NCBI RefSeq assembly: GCF_002006355.2
Contig: NZ_CP096980.1
Location: 372,001-436,000, forward strand
Direction of reading: 5' to 3'
DNA from: Clostridium felsineum DSM 794
Lineage (GTDB): Bacteria > Bacillota > Clostridia > Clostridiales > Clostridiaceae
Length of the DNA: 64,000 nt
The translations under genes were made by a program, and so were the position numbers. This document shows positions 16,816-25,705 of the stretch, piece by piece. Under the pieces are notes generated by a model. That model was not told the origin of the DNA. It worked only from the letters and a program-made list of their open reading frames with translations, and searched no databases. Position 1 is the first letter of the stretch, and the number at the start of each line of letters is the position of its first letter.

Positions 16816-17847
16816 ATGGATACAATTGAAAAAATGATTCAAAAGAAAGCTTATGAATTAGGGTATGAGAAGTGTGGGATTATATCAATTGATTTGATGG
16901 ATGAATATGCTGAAAAATTTAATGAGCGTATTGAAAAAGTTCCAGAATCAAAAATGTTTTATCAAAGCCAACAGCGTTTAATAAAGCCTAAAGAGATATA
17001 TCCATGGGCAAAATCTGTAGTAGTACTTACGGTAGCGTATGGAAAGTATAAGGTTCCAAAGGAATTAGAAGGGATTATAGCTAAGTCATATTTGTTTGAT
17101 GTGCGTGTAGATAAAAACACAAAAGAGTATCAGAATAATCGCGAATTAGAAAAATATATGAAGGGGCTTGGTTTAAAGGTAGAGACGGATCAAAAATTCG
17201 GTGTAGTTGGAATGAGATGGGCGGCTATGCAAGCAGGAGTTGGCATTATTCGTAGAAATAATTTTTTATATACAGAAGCTGGTTCATGGGTTCATCTTGA
17301 AGCATGGATAACTGATAGAGAAATGGAATTAAAGGAAACAAATAATGTTCCTCAGTGTCCCAAGTCATGTAATCGCTGTGTAGCATCGTGTCCTACAAAA
17401 TCTCTTTCTGCACCTTATACCATGTCACCAACTGAATGTATTTCTTTTCTAACTAGTTTTGGAGGTCGTGATTTAACTAAAGAACCATTAAGTAAAACCT
17501 TCGGAAAATGTGTTTATGGCTGTGATCTTTGTCAAGATGCATGTCCAATGAATAAGGGAAAGTGGAAGGGAGAAGAGGAATTTCCGGGACTTAAAGAATT
17601 AACAGAGTCGTTAACACCAGAGAATATTTTGAATATGAAAGAAGATTTTTATCGAAGGAAGGTACAACCTAAGTTTTTTTATTTATCGGAAGAAGAACTT
17701 TGGAAATGGAAGGTAGATGTATTGTGCTATATGCGTAATAATTATAAAGAAGATTATAAAGAACTTATTATAAATGAATGCAACAATGAGAATAGTAAAA
17801 TAAGTGACATGGCATACTTTATTTGTGAGGAGCTTTCTTTACGTTAA
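16816..17847 (+). CDS. QueG-like Fe-S reductase
   Basis: A 343-residue cytosolic protein resembling epoxyqueuosine reductase and related reductive-dehalogenase-like enzymes. The N-terminal corrinoid-binding-like region includes YPWAKSVVVLTVAYGKY and GVVGMRWAAMQAGVGIIRRN. Two 4Fe-4S motifs follow, CPKSCNRCVASCP and CVYGCDLCQDACP. The C-terminal HEAT-like tail of true QueG is reduced. As a TetR-controlled accessory copy it may act on another substrate rather than tRNA queuosine. The start follows AGGAGG. Its stop overlaps that of the convergent LysR gene by 4 bases. Confidence 0.82.
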   Translation: MDTIEKMIQKKAYELGYEKCGIISIDLMDEYAEKFNERIEKVPESKMFYQSQQRLIKPKEIYPWAKSVVVLTVAYGKYKVPKELEGIIAKSYLFDVRVDKNTKEYQNNRELEKYMKGLGLKVETDQKFGVVGMRWAAMQAGVGIIRRNNFLYTEAGSWVHLEAWITDREMELKETNNVPQCPKSCNRCVASCPTKSLSAPYTMSPTECISFLTSFGGRDLTKEPLSKTFGKCVYGCDLCQDACPMNKGKWKGEEEFPGLKELTESLTPENILNMKEDFYRRKVQPKFFYLSEEELWKWKVDVLCYMRNNYKEDYKELIINECNNENSKISDMAYFICEELSLR

Positions 17848-18734
17848 TTTGAGGAATTACGGGACAATTCTTGTATAAATTTTCTTATTGCAGGATTGTT
17901 ATCTGTTTTTCTCCAAGCAGCAATAACGTCAAAGGAATACTCATCGCCTTTAAAAGGTATAAAGCAAAGGGTATTGTTTCTATCAGCTTTAAACATTTTC
18001 GGTATTATGGCAATACCTTCTCCTGCTTCAGCCATTAATAATGAGGAGTATATACATTCATAATTTAAAAGCATATCTTTGGATAAATTTTTTGAATTTA
18101 AAAGTTTGTTTGCAAAAGCACCGTATCCATTAAAGATTTCATTAGAAGGTAAGAAAATGCGTTCTGAAGTCAAATCATTAATTGATACGTTTTTTTGTTT
18201 TGATAGAGGGTGATTTTTACATACTGCTACGCAAAGAATATCTGTATACAATGGATATGTTTCACACCAGAATGAAATATCCTTATCTAAGTTAAGAGTA
18301 AGAATTAAATCCACAGTGTTGTTTTTAAGTTGAGGAGGTAGAGTTTCATACAAACCAGCCATTAGTGTTAATTTTGTATTAGGAAATTTTTGCCTAAATG
18401 AATGCACAGTAGGAACAAGAAGATTTTTGGTGTGTTCGTATAAATAGCCAATTTTTAATTCTTTTTCAAAATCCTTTATAGAAGTCTTGATTTTCTTAAT
18501 ACCGCTGTCATATTGATTTACAATAGCAGTAGCTTCAACTAAAAATAGTTTTCCTACCTCAGTTAGTTCAACGTTACGATGATTTCTTGTTAATAAAGCT
18601 GCACCAACTTCATTTTCTAATGAAACAATATGTTTACTTAACACAGACTGAGTAATATAGAGTTGTTTTGCTGTTTCGCTAAAATTTAAGTTTTTAGAAA
18701 GCATAATAAATTCACGTAATAAGTCAATTCGCAT
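17844..18734 (-). CDS. LysR-family regulator
   Basis: A 296-residue LysR protein. The N-terminal HTH is LREFIMLSKNLNFSETAKQL with LYITQSVLSKHIVSLENEVG. A two-lobe co-inducer domain follows (LKIGYLYEH, DLILTLNLD, YPLYTDILCVAV and EAGEGIAIIPKM). The start follows AAAGGAA. It is divergent from the enoate reductase gene at 18954 with a 219-bp gap, the usual arrangement for a LysR activator and its target. GTTATA (18766-18771) and TATAAC (18787-18792) form a possible site in that gap. Confidence 0.92.
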   Translation of the reverse strand: MRIDLLREFIMLSKNLNFSETAKQLYITQSVLSKHIVSLENEVGAALLTRNHRNVELTEVGKLFLVEATAIVNQYDSGIKKIKTSIKDFEKELKIGYLYEHTKNLLVPTVHSFRQKFPNTKLTLMAGLYETLPPQLKNNTVDLILTLNLDKDISFWCETYPLYTDILCVAVCKNHPLSKQKNVSINDLTSERIFLPSNEIFNGYGAFANKLLNSKNLSKDMLLNYECIYSSLLMAEAGEGIAIIPKMFKADRNNTLCFIPFKGDEYSFDVIAAWRKTDNNPAIRKFIQELSRNSSN

Positions 18735-18765
18735 TTTATAATTCCTTTCTATTCTCGAATTTTCT

Positions 18766-18792
18766 GTTATAAGATTAACATAAAACTATAAC
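18766..18792. promoter_or_regulatory. Possible LysR binding dyad
   Basis: GTTATA and TATAAC are separated by 15 bases in the LysR/reductase divergent region. The symmetry fits LysR sites, but the arms are short. Confidence 0.3.
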
Positions 18793-18953
18793 AAAGTAAA
18801 TTCATTAGTCATGTTTGGAATAACAAATCACTTTTTTTGAGTTTGAAAATGTTTTCTTATGGCGTTACAATTTAAATGATATTGAGAAAAAATTAACAAG
18901 ATATTGATGAATAAAGTTTATTATGTACAAAAGTTAAAGGAGGAGTTATTAAT

Positions 18954-20900
18954 ATGAAGTCAAAATATCCTAATCTTTGTAAACCAATTACTCTAGGAAA
19001 TGTTACTTTTAAAAATAGAATGTTCTCAGCACCAGTTTCTCTTCAGGAGATATCACCAGAATTAACTCTTAACCAAGAAAATATCGCTTTCTTTGAATTA
19101 CGTGCAAAAGGTGGAGCAGCTAATTGTACTATTGGAGTGTCTAATGTACTTGCTTCTGGTAGTGGACATACTAAGGAACTTGCATTAGATAATCAACTAA
19201 TATTACCGTCATTGGCTCATATGGCTCGTACAATTAAACGCCACGATTGCGTTCCTAATATAGAATTAACACATGCCGGTAAGTATGCAGGTGTTCCAAA
19301 CTTAGAAAATCCTCATCCTAAATATAAGGCATATGGACCTACATATGAAATAGTTAATGGTACAGTTGTTCGTCAAATGGATGAAGGTATGATTTTAGAC
19401 TTAGTAGATGCTTTTGGTAAAGGTGCTGCATTAGTAAAAAAAGCAGGTTTTGAAATGCTTATTATTCATGGTGGTCATGGATGGTTAATAAGTCAATTTT
19501 TATCTCCTACTAATAATCGTGAAGATAAATATGGCGGAAGTCTTGAAAATAGATTACGCTTTCCTATAATGATACTTAAATCTATTAGGGAAGCAGTTGG
19601 ACCTGGTTTTCCAATTGAGTTTAGAATGAATGGTCTAGATTATTTCGAAGGTGGATATGGTTTAGATGAAGCTGTTGAAATAGCAAAAGGTATTGAAGAC
19701 TATGTAGATATGATTCATATTAGTGTTGGTAATCAAGAAGTACAAGAAACCTTTGTACGTACACATCCAGATATGTTTTATCCTCATGGACTTAATGTAG
19801 AACTTGCAGCTGAAATTAAAAAGAACGTAAAGGTTCCAGTTGCAGTAGTAGGAGCTATTTCAGATCCAGAAAAGGCAGAAGAAATCATAGCTTCAGGCAA
19901 AGCTGATGTGGTTGAAATGGCTCGTGCGCTTATAGTTGATCCTTTCTTCCCAACAAAGGTTAAGGAAGGTAGAGATGAAGATATAAGAAAGTGTATGCGT
20001 TGTCATGTGTGTTTTGATACAATCATTAACATTAGAGACGTTGCATGTGCTCTAAATCCTGTAATAGGAGAAGAAGAACTATATTTCTCACCTCCAGCAC
20101 CACCTGCTAAATTGAAAAAGGTATTAGTTGCAGGAGGGGGACCTGGTGGTATGCAGGCAGCTCTTACAGCAGCTAAGAGAGGACACAAGGTAATACTTTG
20201 CGAAGCCAGTGATAAACTAGGTGGACAAATACTTTGTGAAGCGCATGTTGAGTTTAAGAAAAATTATTATGGTTTTGCTAAGTGGCTTCAGTGTCAACTT
20301 AAAAAGCAGGATAATGTTGAAATTCGATTAAATACTAAAGTGGATGAAAAGCTTGTAGACGAAATAAATCCAGATTCATTAATTTGTGCTATAGGTGCAT
20401 ATCCTATTGTACCAAGAATACCTGGTATTGAAGATGAAAGAGTGGTATTCTGTGATGAGCTTGCAAAAGATAAACCTAAAATAGGCAACAAGGTTGTTAT
20501 TATTGGAGCAGGACTTGTTGGATCAGAATCAGCAATTCATTTTAAACGTGAAAATAAAGAAGTAACGCTTATAGAAGCTAGAGGTGATTATGCCATAGAT
20601 GCTAATCCATTCCATAAGATGGGATTAACTAGAGAATTACGTGAAGGTGTAGATGTAAGAGTTAGTACTTCTGTAAAAGCTATAACTAAAGAAGGTGTTG
20701 TAGCAGTTGATAAAGCTGGAAATGAAATTGTATTCCCAGCAGATACAATTTTATGTGCAGTGGGTATGAGATCACGTGCTGATGAGGTTAAAGCTTTAAG
20801 AGATAAGGTTATGGAATTCCGTGCAATAGGTGACTGTGTAAGACCTGGAAAAGCAATGACTGCAGTTCATCATGGCCATTATGCTGCTTTAGATTTATAA
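18954..20900 (+). CDS. Old-yellow-enzyme-family 2-enoate reductase (FMN/FAD/4Fe-4S)
   Basis: A 648-residue three-part flavoenzyme. Residues about 1-345 form the FMN barrel of the OYE family (GNVTFKNRMFSAP, IELTHAGKYAG, GGHGWLISQFLSP with NNREDKYGGSLENR). A 4Fe-4S motif follows (CMRCHVCF and a distal Cys). Residues about 385-648 form an FAD/NAD domain with VAGGGPGGMQAA and VIIGAGLVGSESA. This is the layout of clostridial 2-enoate reductase, dienoyl-CoA reductase and BaiCD-type enzymes, which reduce activated C=C bonds with NAD(P)H. The exact substrate is open. The divergent LysR is the likely activator. A strong terminator follows. Confidence 0.9.
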   Translation: MKSKYPNLCKPITLGNVTFKNRMFSAPVSLQEISPELTLNQENIAFFELRAKGGAANCTIGVSNVLASGSGHTKELALDNQLILPSLAHMARTIKRHDCVPNIELTHAGKYAGVPNLENPHPKYKAYGPTYEIVNGTVVRQMDEGMILDLVDAFGKGAALVKKAGFEMLIIHGGHGWLISQFLSPTNNREDKYGGSLENRLRFPIMILKSIREAVGPGFPIEFRMNGLDYFEGGYGLDEAVEIAKGIEDYVDMIHISVGNQEVQETFVRTHPDMFYPHGLNVELAAEIKKNVKVPVAVVGAISDPEKAEEIIASGKADVVEMARALIVDPFFPTKVKEGRDEDIRKCMRCHVCFDTIINIRDVACALNPVIGEEELYFSPPAPPAKLKKVLVAGGGPGGMQAALTAAKRGHKVILCEASDKLGGQILCEAHVEFKKNYYGFAKWLQCQLKKQDNVEIRLNTKVDEKLVDEINPDSLICAIGAYPIVPRIPGIEDERVVFCDELAKDKPKIGNKVVIIGAGLVGSESAIHFKRENKEVTLIEARGDYAIDANPFHKMGLTRELREGVDVRVSTSVKAITKEGVVAVDKAGNEIVFPADTILCAVGMRSRADEVKALRDKVMEFRAIGDCVRPGKAMTAVHHGHYAALDL

Positions 20901-20915
20901 GTAATTCAATTATAT

Positions 20916-20957
20916 AAAAAATGGACAATGGATATTTTTATCTATTGTCCATTTTTG
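20916..20957 (+). terminator. Intrinsic terminator
   Basis: AAAAATGGACAAT and ATTGTCCATTTTT, extended by GGATA/TATC, form a long hairpin with a T run. Confidence 0.85.
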
Positions 20958-21038
20958 TGATACTAATGTATTTACAAATAGAGATAAAAATCATATAATA
21001 AAACAAGTATAAAACATGTTTGAAAAAGAGGTGGTAAT

Positions 21039-21599
21039 TTGAATAAATCTGATAAAACTAAGAATCAACTTATACAAGCAGTAATAGAATTATTAAGAGA
21101 ATGTTATGATATTTCAGAACTGACATCGAGAAAAATAACAGAGAGAGCTAAAATAAACCTATCGACTATAAATTATCATTTTGGTTCAAAAGATGAACTA
21201 GTAAATATTGCGGTTAATAAGTTAATAGAGGAGGTATCTCACAGCTATTTTAAGGGCAATAATGCTGAAGAAAATCCTAGAAATAAACTTAAAAGTTTTC
21301 TGATTAGCATATGTGATATGGTTGTAGACTACAGAAAATATACAAAGGAGACTATTCCGTATATTTTATTGCAAGGCAATTTTAATGAAGCAATTCAAAT
21401 ATTACCATTAGTTAAGGCATGCTTTGAAGAAGGTAAAAGTGATGAAGAATGTAAAATTATTTCATATCAATTAATTTCATTTTTACAGTTGGTATTTTAC
21501 AGATCGGATGAATTTAAATTATTTAGTGGAGTTAATATTATGAATAAAGAAGAAAGAGATAGATTTATAAACATGCAGACGGATTTATTAATTAGATAA
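21039..21599 (+). CDS. TetR-family regulator
   Basis: A 186-residue TetR-like protein. Its HTH (ISELTSRKITERAKINLSTI followed by NYHFGSKDELVNIA) is clear, but the C-terminal domain is divergent. The start is TTG 21039, about 6 bases after GAGGTGG. No ATG is available near the HTH. The radical SAM gene begins 14 bases after its stop, so the two form an operon. Autoregulation is likely, but no clear palindrome was found upstream. Confidence 0.85.
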   Translation: MNKSDKTKNQLIQAVIELLRECYDISELTSRKITERAKINLSTINYHFGSKDELVNIAVNKLIEEVSHSYFKGNNAEENPRNKLKSFLISICDMVVDYRKYTKETIPYILLQGNFNEAIQILPLVKACFEEGKSDEECKIISYQLISFLQLVFYRSDEFKLFSGVNIMNKEERDRFINMQTDLLIR

Positions 21600-21613
21600 G
21601 GAGTTTATTTTTA

Positions 21614-22708
21614 ATGAGAGAGGATTTTAATTTAACACAATATATGAGCGATGGAATTGAGAACATAGTAAAAAATGTTTTGAAATCATCCATAAAAAAT
21701 CCCAAAGAAACTGCTTTTGTAGTTAAACATGTGCTAACAGTAAAGAATGCAAGAAATAAGAGGATGATGCTTGAAAATAAAGGGGATCATGTGCCACCAT
21801 TTTTAATGTTAAGTATTTCTACCAATTGTAACTTATACTGTAAGGGATGTTATGCAAGAGTAAATAAAGCCTGTGGAGATAATTTGAATAAAGATGAATT
21901 AACAGAGGAAAGATGGAAAGAAATATTTGATGAGGCTAAGGATATGGGTATCTCATTTGCATTACTACTTGGAGGGGAGCCTTTGATGAGAAGGGGAATT
22001 ATTGAAAAAGCCGCTTCTGTGAGAGAAATAATCTTTCCTATATTCACTAATGGGACTATGATTGATGATAAATATGTAAAGTTATTTGATAAAAATAGAA
22101 ATTTAGTACCTATGATTAGCATTGAAGGAGATAGATTACAAACAGATAAGCGTAGAGGAATAGGCACATATGAAGCTGTAAGCCATGCTATGAATAAACT
22201 AAAGAGAAAAGACGTTTTGTTTGGAGGTTCTGTAACTGTAACAACTGAAAATATAGGGACTGTAACAAGTAAAGAATTTGTACAAGAACTATATAATAAA
22301 GGAGCACGAGCATTAATTTATGTTGAATATGTACCAGTGACTAAAAATACAAAAAATCTTGCACCTGGAGATAAAGAACGCAAGAGATTAGAAAAAAATC
22401 TTCAAGAATTAAGAACAATTTTTAATGCGATGGTACTTTTATCTTTTCCAGGGGATGAAAAGTATTTAAAGGGGTGTTTGGCAGCAGGAAGAGGCTTTTT
22501 TCATATAAATGCAAGTGGTGGAGCGGAACCATGTCCATTTTCACCATATTCAGATGTTAATCTAAAAGAATGTAACTTAATGGAAGCTTTAAAATCACCT
22601 TTATTTAGAAAACTTCAAAATAATGAAATGTTGATTGAAGGTCATGTTGGAGGTTGTTTACTGTTTGAAAAAGAAGATAAAGTTAAAGAACTATTGAGAC
22701 AACAATAG
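21614..22708 (+). CDS. Radical SAM protein with C-terminal SPASM-like region
   Basis: A 364-residue radical SAM enzyme. The cluster motif is CNLYCKGCYA, preceded by FLMLSISTN, with the SAM-binding LLGGEPLM downstream. The second half has a cysteine set (KGCLAAGRGFFHINASGG then EPCPFSPYSD and later GGCLLF) that resembles a SPASM-type auxiliary cluster region. The first 70 residues are an extra helical domain. No precursor peptide gene was identified next to it, so peptide maturation is only one possibility. It lies between a TetR gene (14 bases) and a membrane methyltransferase gene (66 bases), all on one strand. Confidence 0.85.
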   Translation: MREDFNLTQYMSDGIENIVKNVLKSSIKNPKETAFVVKHVLTVKNARNKRMMLENKGDHVPPFLMLSISTNCNLYCKGCYARVNKACGDNLNKDELTEERWKEIFDEAKDMGISFALLLGGEPLMRRGIIEKAASVREIIFPIFTNGTMIDDKYVKLFDKNRNLVPMISIEGDRLQTDKRRGIGTYEAVSHAMNKLKRKDVLFGGSVTVTTENIGTVTSKEFVQELYNKGARALIYVEYVPVTKNTKNLAPGDKERKRLEKNLQELRTIFNAMVLLSFPGDEKYLKGCLAAGRGFFHINASGGAEPCPFSPYSDVNLKECNLMEALKSPLFRKLQNNEMLIEGHVGGCLLFEKEDKVKELLRQQ

Positions 22709-22774
22709 GTGAGAATATTTTATGTTAAAATTGGAATAATATAAATAAGTTTTCTTAAAAGAGAGGTTATATTA

Positions 22775-23449
22775 TTGAAAAATAGTAATTTGTCATCAAA
22801 AGTAAAGGTATATGTAGTACCTATTGTACTCATCGTCTTTATGTGGCTTGTTTTATTTGTTCCGGCATTAACAATAAGGTTTTGGCAAGCATGGATTTTT
22901 TGGTGTGGCTTTGCTATAATAACTTTTTTTATTACGGTATATTTTACAAACAAAAATCCTGAATTTTTAAAAAGAAGGACTAAAACTAAAGAAAGTAAAG
23001 TAAGTGAAAAACCTCCTTCAATTTTAAAGCTATACTATATGGGTTTTATATTACCTGGCGTGGATTTTCATTTTAATATATCAAGGGAACCTGTATGGCT
23101 TGTGATTGTATCTAATATAGTTGCATTTATGGCATATATTTTTATATTTTATGTTTTTAAGGAAAATAGTTATGCCTCAACAGTTATACAAGTAGAGAAG
23201 AAGCAGCAGGTTATTTCATCAGGACCTTATTCAATGGTTCGTCATCCCATGTATTTAGGAATGGTGATAATATCTTTATTTATACCACTTGCACTGGGCT
23301 CGTATATTTCCATATTACCTATGTTTTTTATAATTCCTATAACTACATTTAGGATAAAGAATGAAGAAAAGGTACTTCTAAGGGAGCTTGGGGGGTATAA
23401 AGATTACTGCTCAAAAGTGCGCTATCGTTTAATACCACTAGTTTGGTAG
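22775..23449 (+). CDS. Membrane methyltransferase, ICMT/PEMT-like
   Basis: A 224-residue integral membrane protein with about five hydrophobic segments. It carries the isoprenylcysteine carboxyl methyltransferase/phospholipid methyltransferase signature GPYSMVRHPMYLGM, and the C-terminal EEKVLLRELGGYKDYCSKVR motif that completes the SAM site. The substrate is unknown; bacterial members modify lipids or small molecules. The start is TTG 22775 after GAGAGGTT. It is the third gene of the TetR/radical SAM unit and is followed by a terminator. Confidence 0.85.
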   Translation: MKNSNLSSKVKVYVVPIVLIVFMWLVLFVPALTIRFWQAWIFWCGFAIITFFITVYFTNKNPEFLKRRTKTKESKVSEKPPSILKLYYMGFILPGVDFHFNISREPVWLVIVSNIVAFMAYIFIFYVFKENSYASTVIQVEKKQQVISSGPYSMVRHPMYLGMVIISLFIPLALGSYISILPMFFIIPITTFRIKNEEKVLLRELGGYKDYCSKVRYRLIPLVW

Positions 23450-23464
23450 GAGAATATATATAGG

Positions 23465-23498
23465 GAGAATTTCTATAATTGAAGTTCTCTTTTTTTTA
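23465..23498 (+). terminator. Intrinsic terminator
   Basis: GAGAA-TTC pairs with GAA-TTCTC and is followed by nine T. Confidence 0.75.
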
Positions 23499-23518
23499 TA
23501 TTCTCTTAAAGCTTTCTA

Positions 23519-23549
23519 TTGACTTAAAGTTAGGTTTAAGTATTAAAAT
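23519..23549 (+). promoter_or_regulatory. MerR-type promoter with 19-bp spacer
   Basis: TTGACT (23519-23524), a 19-base spacer and TAAAAT (23544-23549). The spacer contains the perfect dyad ACTTAAA GTTAGG TTTAAGT. The over-long spacer with a central dyad is the hallmark of MerR-activated promoters, and the sequence resembles sites of the AdhR/NmlR thiol-sensing subgroup. Confidence 0.7.
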
Positions 23550-23614
23550 GTACTAGTATTAAGAGATTATATGTAAATCATGAAATTTATATAAATAAGA
23601 AAAGAGGAAAAAAT

Positions 23615-24025
23615 ATGGACAAAAAAGAATTAGAAAAGGTATCTGATTTTTCACTTGGAGAAGAAAATACTGCGTACGCTCAATATTTTATTGGAAAAAG
23701 TTATTTGAGTACTTTAAATAAGGAAGAGACATTTATAGCAAATGTTACATTCGAACCAGGTTGTCGTAATAATTGGCATATCCATCATGTTGGAGGACAA
23801 ATACTTATTTGTGTTGGTGGTCATGGATGGTATCAAGAGTTTGGTAAAGAAGCACAATTGTTGAAGAGTGGAGATGTGGTATATATTGCGCCAGAGATTA
23901 AACATTGGCATGGTGCTGTAGCAGATGAGGCGTTTGCACATTTAGCATTATCTGTTCCAGTTGAAGGAGCATCCAACGAATGGTGTGAGCCAGTTACAGA
24001 TGAAGAATATAATAAATTAAAATAA
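23615..24025 (+). CDS. Small cupin protein
   Basis: A 136-residue single-domain cupin. The metal-binding motif NNWHIHHVGGQILICVGG (motif 1) and the second motif DVVYIAPEIKHWHGAVAD are intact, so a metal ion is probably bound by the histidines. Such proteins are often encoded next to carboxymuconolactone decarboxylase-like or oxidoreductase genes and may detoxify reactive carbonyls. That role is an inference supported by the MerR/AdhR-like promoter upstream. It is a single-gene unit between two terminators. Confidence 0.85.
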   Translation: MDKKELEKVSDFSLGEENTAYAQYFIGKSYLSTLNKEETFIANVTFEPGCRNNWHIHHVGGQILICVGGHGWYQEFGKEAQLLKSGDVVYIAPEIKHWHGAVADEAFAHLALSVPVEGASNEWCEPVTDEEYNKLK

Positions 24026-24031
24026 AATTTT

Positions 24032-24078
24032 AAATAGAGCTTACAGTATAAATATTTATATGGTAAGCTCTATTTTTA
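24032..24078 (+). terminator. Intrinsic terminator
   Basis: AAATAGAGCTTAC and GTAAGCTCTATTT (13 bp, perfect) are followed by T residues. Confidence 0.85.
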
Positions 24079-24140
24079 TTGTATATAATATTTTTATAAA
24101 ACTTGTATGTAATTAAGTAAAATACTAATGGGAGAAAATT

Positions 24141-24956
24141 ATGAAAGATTTATTTACAATAGGAGAGCTTTCAAAACTGTTTAATATTAATATTAAGACA
24201 TTAAGATATTATGATGAAATTAATCTGTTCAAGCCCATATTTGTAGATAGAATGAATAGCTATAGATATTATTCAACAGAGCAATTTGAACAGTTAAATA
24301 CAATAATATATTTAAAAGCACTAGGTATGTCTTTAAATGCAATAAGCTTTCATTTGAATAAGAGGGGTATTGATAACATAACAGAATTATTAAAAAATCA
24401 AAGTGAAATAACAAAAGAAAAAATAAAAGAGCTGCAAAGAATTGAGAAAAAAATTGAAAATAGATTAAGTCAAATCAATTATGCAATACAGTGCAGCAGT
24501 TTAGACATGATTCAGGAACTTAAATTTAATAAAAGAACTGTTGTTTTACTAAAACAGAGAATAAAGTCAGATAGAGATTTAGAGTTATCTATTAGAAATC
24601 TAGAGAATAACACGAACAAAAGTGCGTCTATTTTTAATGGAAAAGTAGGAGTTTCCATTTCTAAAGCTAAATTAAAAAGTAGAATATTTGAAGAGTATGA
24701 TTCAATCTTTTTATTTACAGAAGGAGAAGAATATAGTGATAAATTACTAAAAGTATTGCCTAAAGGCATTTATATTACTATTCGATTTAATGGAACTCAT
24801 AAGAATTCTCCAAAATACTATTATAAACTTTTAAAATACATAGAAGAAAAAGGGTATACAATTGGTGATGATTCAATAGAAATAACACTTATTGATTTTG
24901 GATTAACTACTAAAAGATCGGAGTTTATAACTGAAATACAAATATTGATAGAATAA
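24141..24956 (+). CDS. MerR-family regulator, BmrR-like
   Basis: A 271-residue multidrug-type MerR regulator. The N-terminal HTH (FTIGELSKLFNINIKTLRYY, then SYRYYSTEQFEQL) is followed by a coiled coil (about residues 75-115) and a C-terminal GyrI-like effector domain of about 150 residues. BmrR-type proteins bind cationic or lipophilic drugs and twist promoters with 19-bp spacers. Exactly such a promoter lies 3 bases after its stop, in front of the DUF554 gene, making that gene its probable target. Confidence 0.9.
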   Translation: MKDLFTIGELSKLFNINIKTLRYYDEINLFKPIFVDRMNSYRYYSTEQFEQLNTIIYLKALGMSLNAISFHLNKRGIDNITELLKNQSEITKEKIKELQRIEKKIENRLSQINYAIQCSSLDMIQELKFNKRTVVLLKQRIKSDRDLELSIRNLENNTNKSASIFNGKVGVSISKAKLKSRIFEEYDSIFLFTEGEEYSDKLLKVLPKGIYITIRFNGTHKNSPKYYYKLLKYIEEKGYTIGDDSIEITLIDFGLTTKRSEFITEIQILIE

Positions 24957-24958
24957 TA

Positions 24959-24989
24959 TTGACACTCCAGTTACTGGATACTTTATAAT
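24959..24989 (+). promoter_or_regulatory. MerR-type promoter with 19-bp spacer before the DUF554 gene
   Basis: TTGACA (24959-24964), 19 bases, TATAAT (24984-24989). The dyad TCCAGT-T-ACTGGA lies in the spacer. Both hexamers are consensus, so the spacer length should keep it off until the MerR protein at 24141 is activated. Confidence 0.8.
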
Positions 24990-25018
24990 CCTTAATATAA
25001 GTTTCTGGAGGTGAAAAA

Positions 25019-25696
25019 ATGATAGGAACTATAGTAAATTGTCTTTCTATTATTAGTGGAAGTATTTTAGGAACAGTATTTAAAAAGGGAATAAAAGAGG
25101 AATACAAGGATATAATGCTGCAAGCAATGGGATTGTCCGCAACAGTTATAGGTATTAGTTCAGCGGTTAATTGTATTCCTAAAAGTAAGTATCATGTCGT
25201 ATTTATAGTAAGTATTGCAATAGGTGGACTAATTGGACAAAAGTTTGATTTAGAGAAAAGACTTGATAATGTTGGAGCAAGGTTTTCAGAAAGTAATTTA
25301 GTGGAAGGGCTATCTACAGCTATATTACTATTTTGTGCAGGCACATTGTCAATCTTAGGACCCCTTGAAAGTGCCCTAAAAGGTGATAATACATTACTGT
25401 ACACAAATTCTATGCTGGATGGAATTACATCAATTGTTCTAGCCTCAAATTTCGGAATAGGGATAATGGCTTCTTCAGTTATATTATTTTTATGGCAAGG
25501 ATTAATTTATCTATCAGCAAATGTAGTATCAGTATATATAACTGCGGATTTATTAAATGAAATATCGATAGTAGGTGGGATACTAATATTAAGCTCGGGA
25601 TTAAACATATTAAAAATAAAGAAAATAAAGGTTTTGAATTTATTGCCAGCATTATTTATTCCAATTATTTTCTTTATTATTAAAGGATTAGTGTAG
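25019..25696 (+). CDS. DUF554 membrane protein
   Basis: A 225-residue integral membrane protein of the DUF554 (YdfK/YqgA) family. It has six to seven hydrophobic helices, the N-terminal GTIVNCLSIISGSILGTVFK, and the conserved FCAGTLSILGPLESALKGDN loop. The biochemical function is unknown. The start ATG follows TGGAGGTG. It is placed behind a MerR-type promoter and a BmrR-like regulator, so expression probably responds to a toxic compound. This would make it a candidate efflux or membrane-protection component (inference). Confidence 0.88.
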   Translation: MIGTIVNCLSIISGSILGTVFKKGIKEEYKDIMLQAMGLSATVIGISSAVNCIPKSKYHVVFIVSIAIGGLIGQKFDLEKRLDNVGARFSESNLVEGLSTAILLFCAGTLSILGPLESALKGDNTLLYTNSMLDGITSIVLASNFGIGIMASSVILFLWQGLIYLSANVVSVYITADLLNEISIVGGILILSSGLNILKIKKIKVLNLLPALFIPIIFFIIKGLV

Positions 25697-25705
25697 ATAT
25701 TGAGT

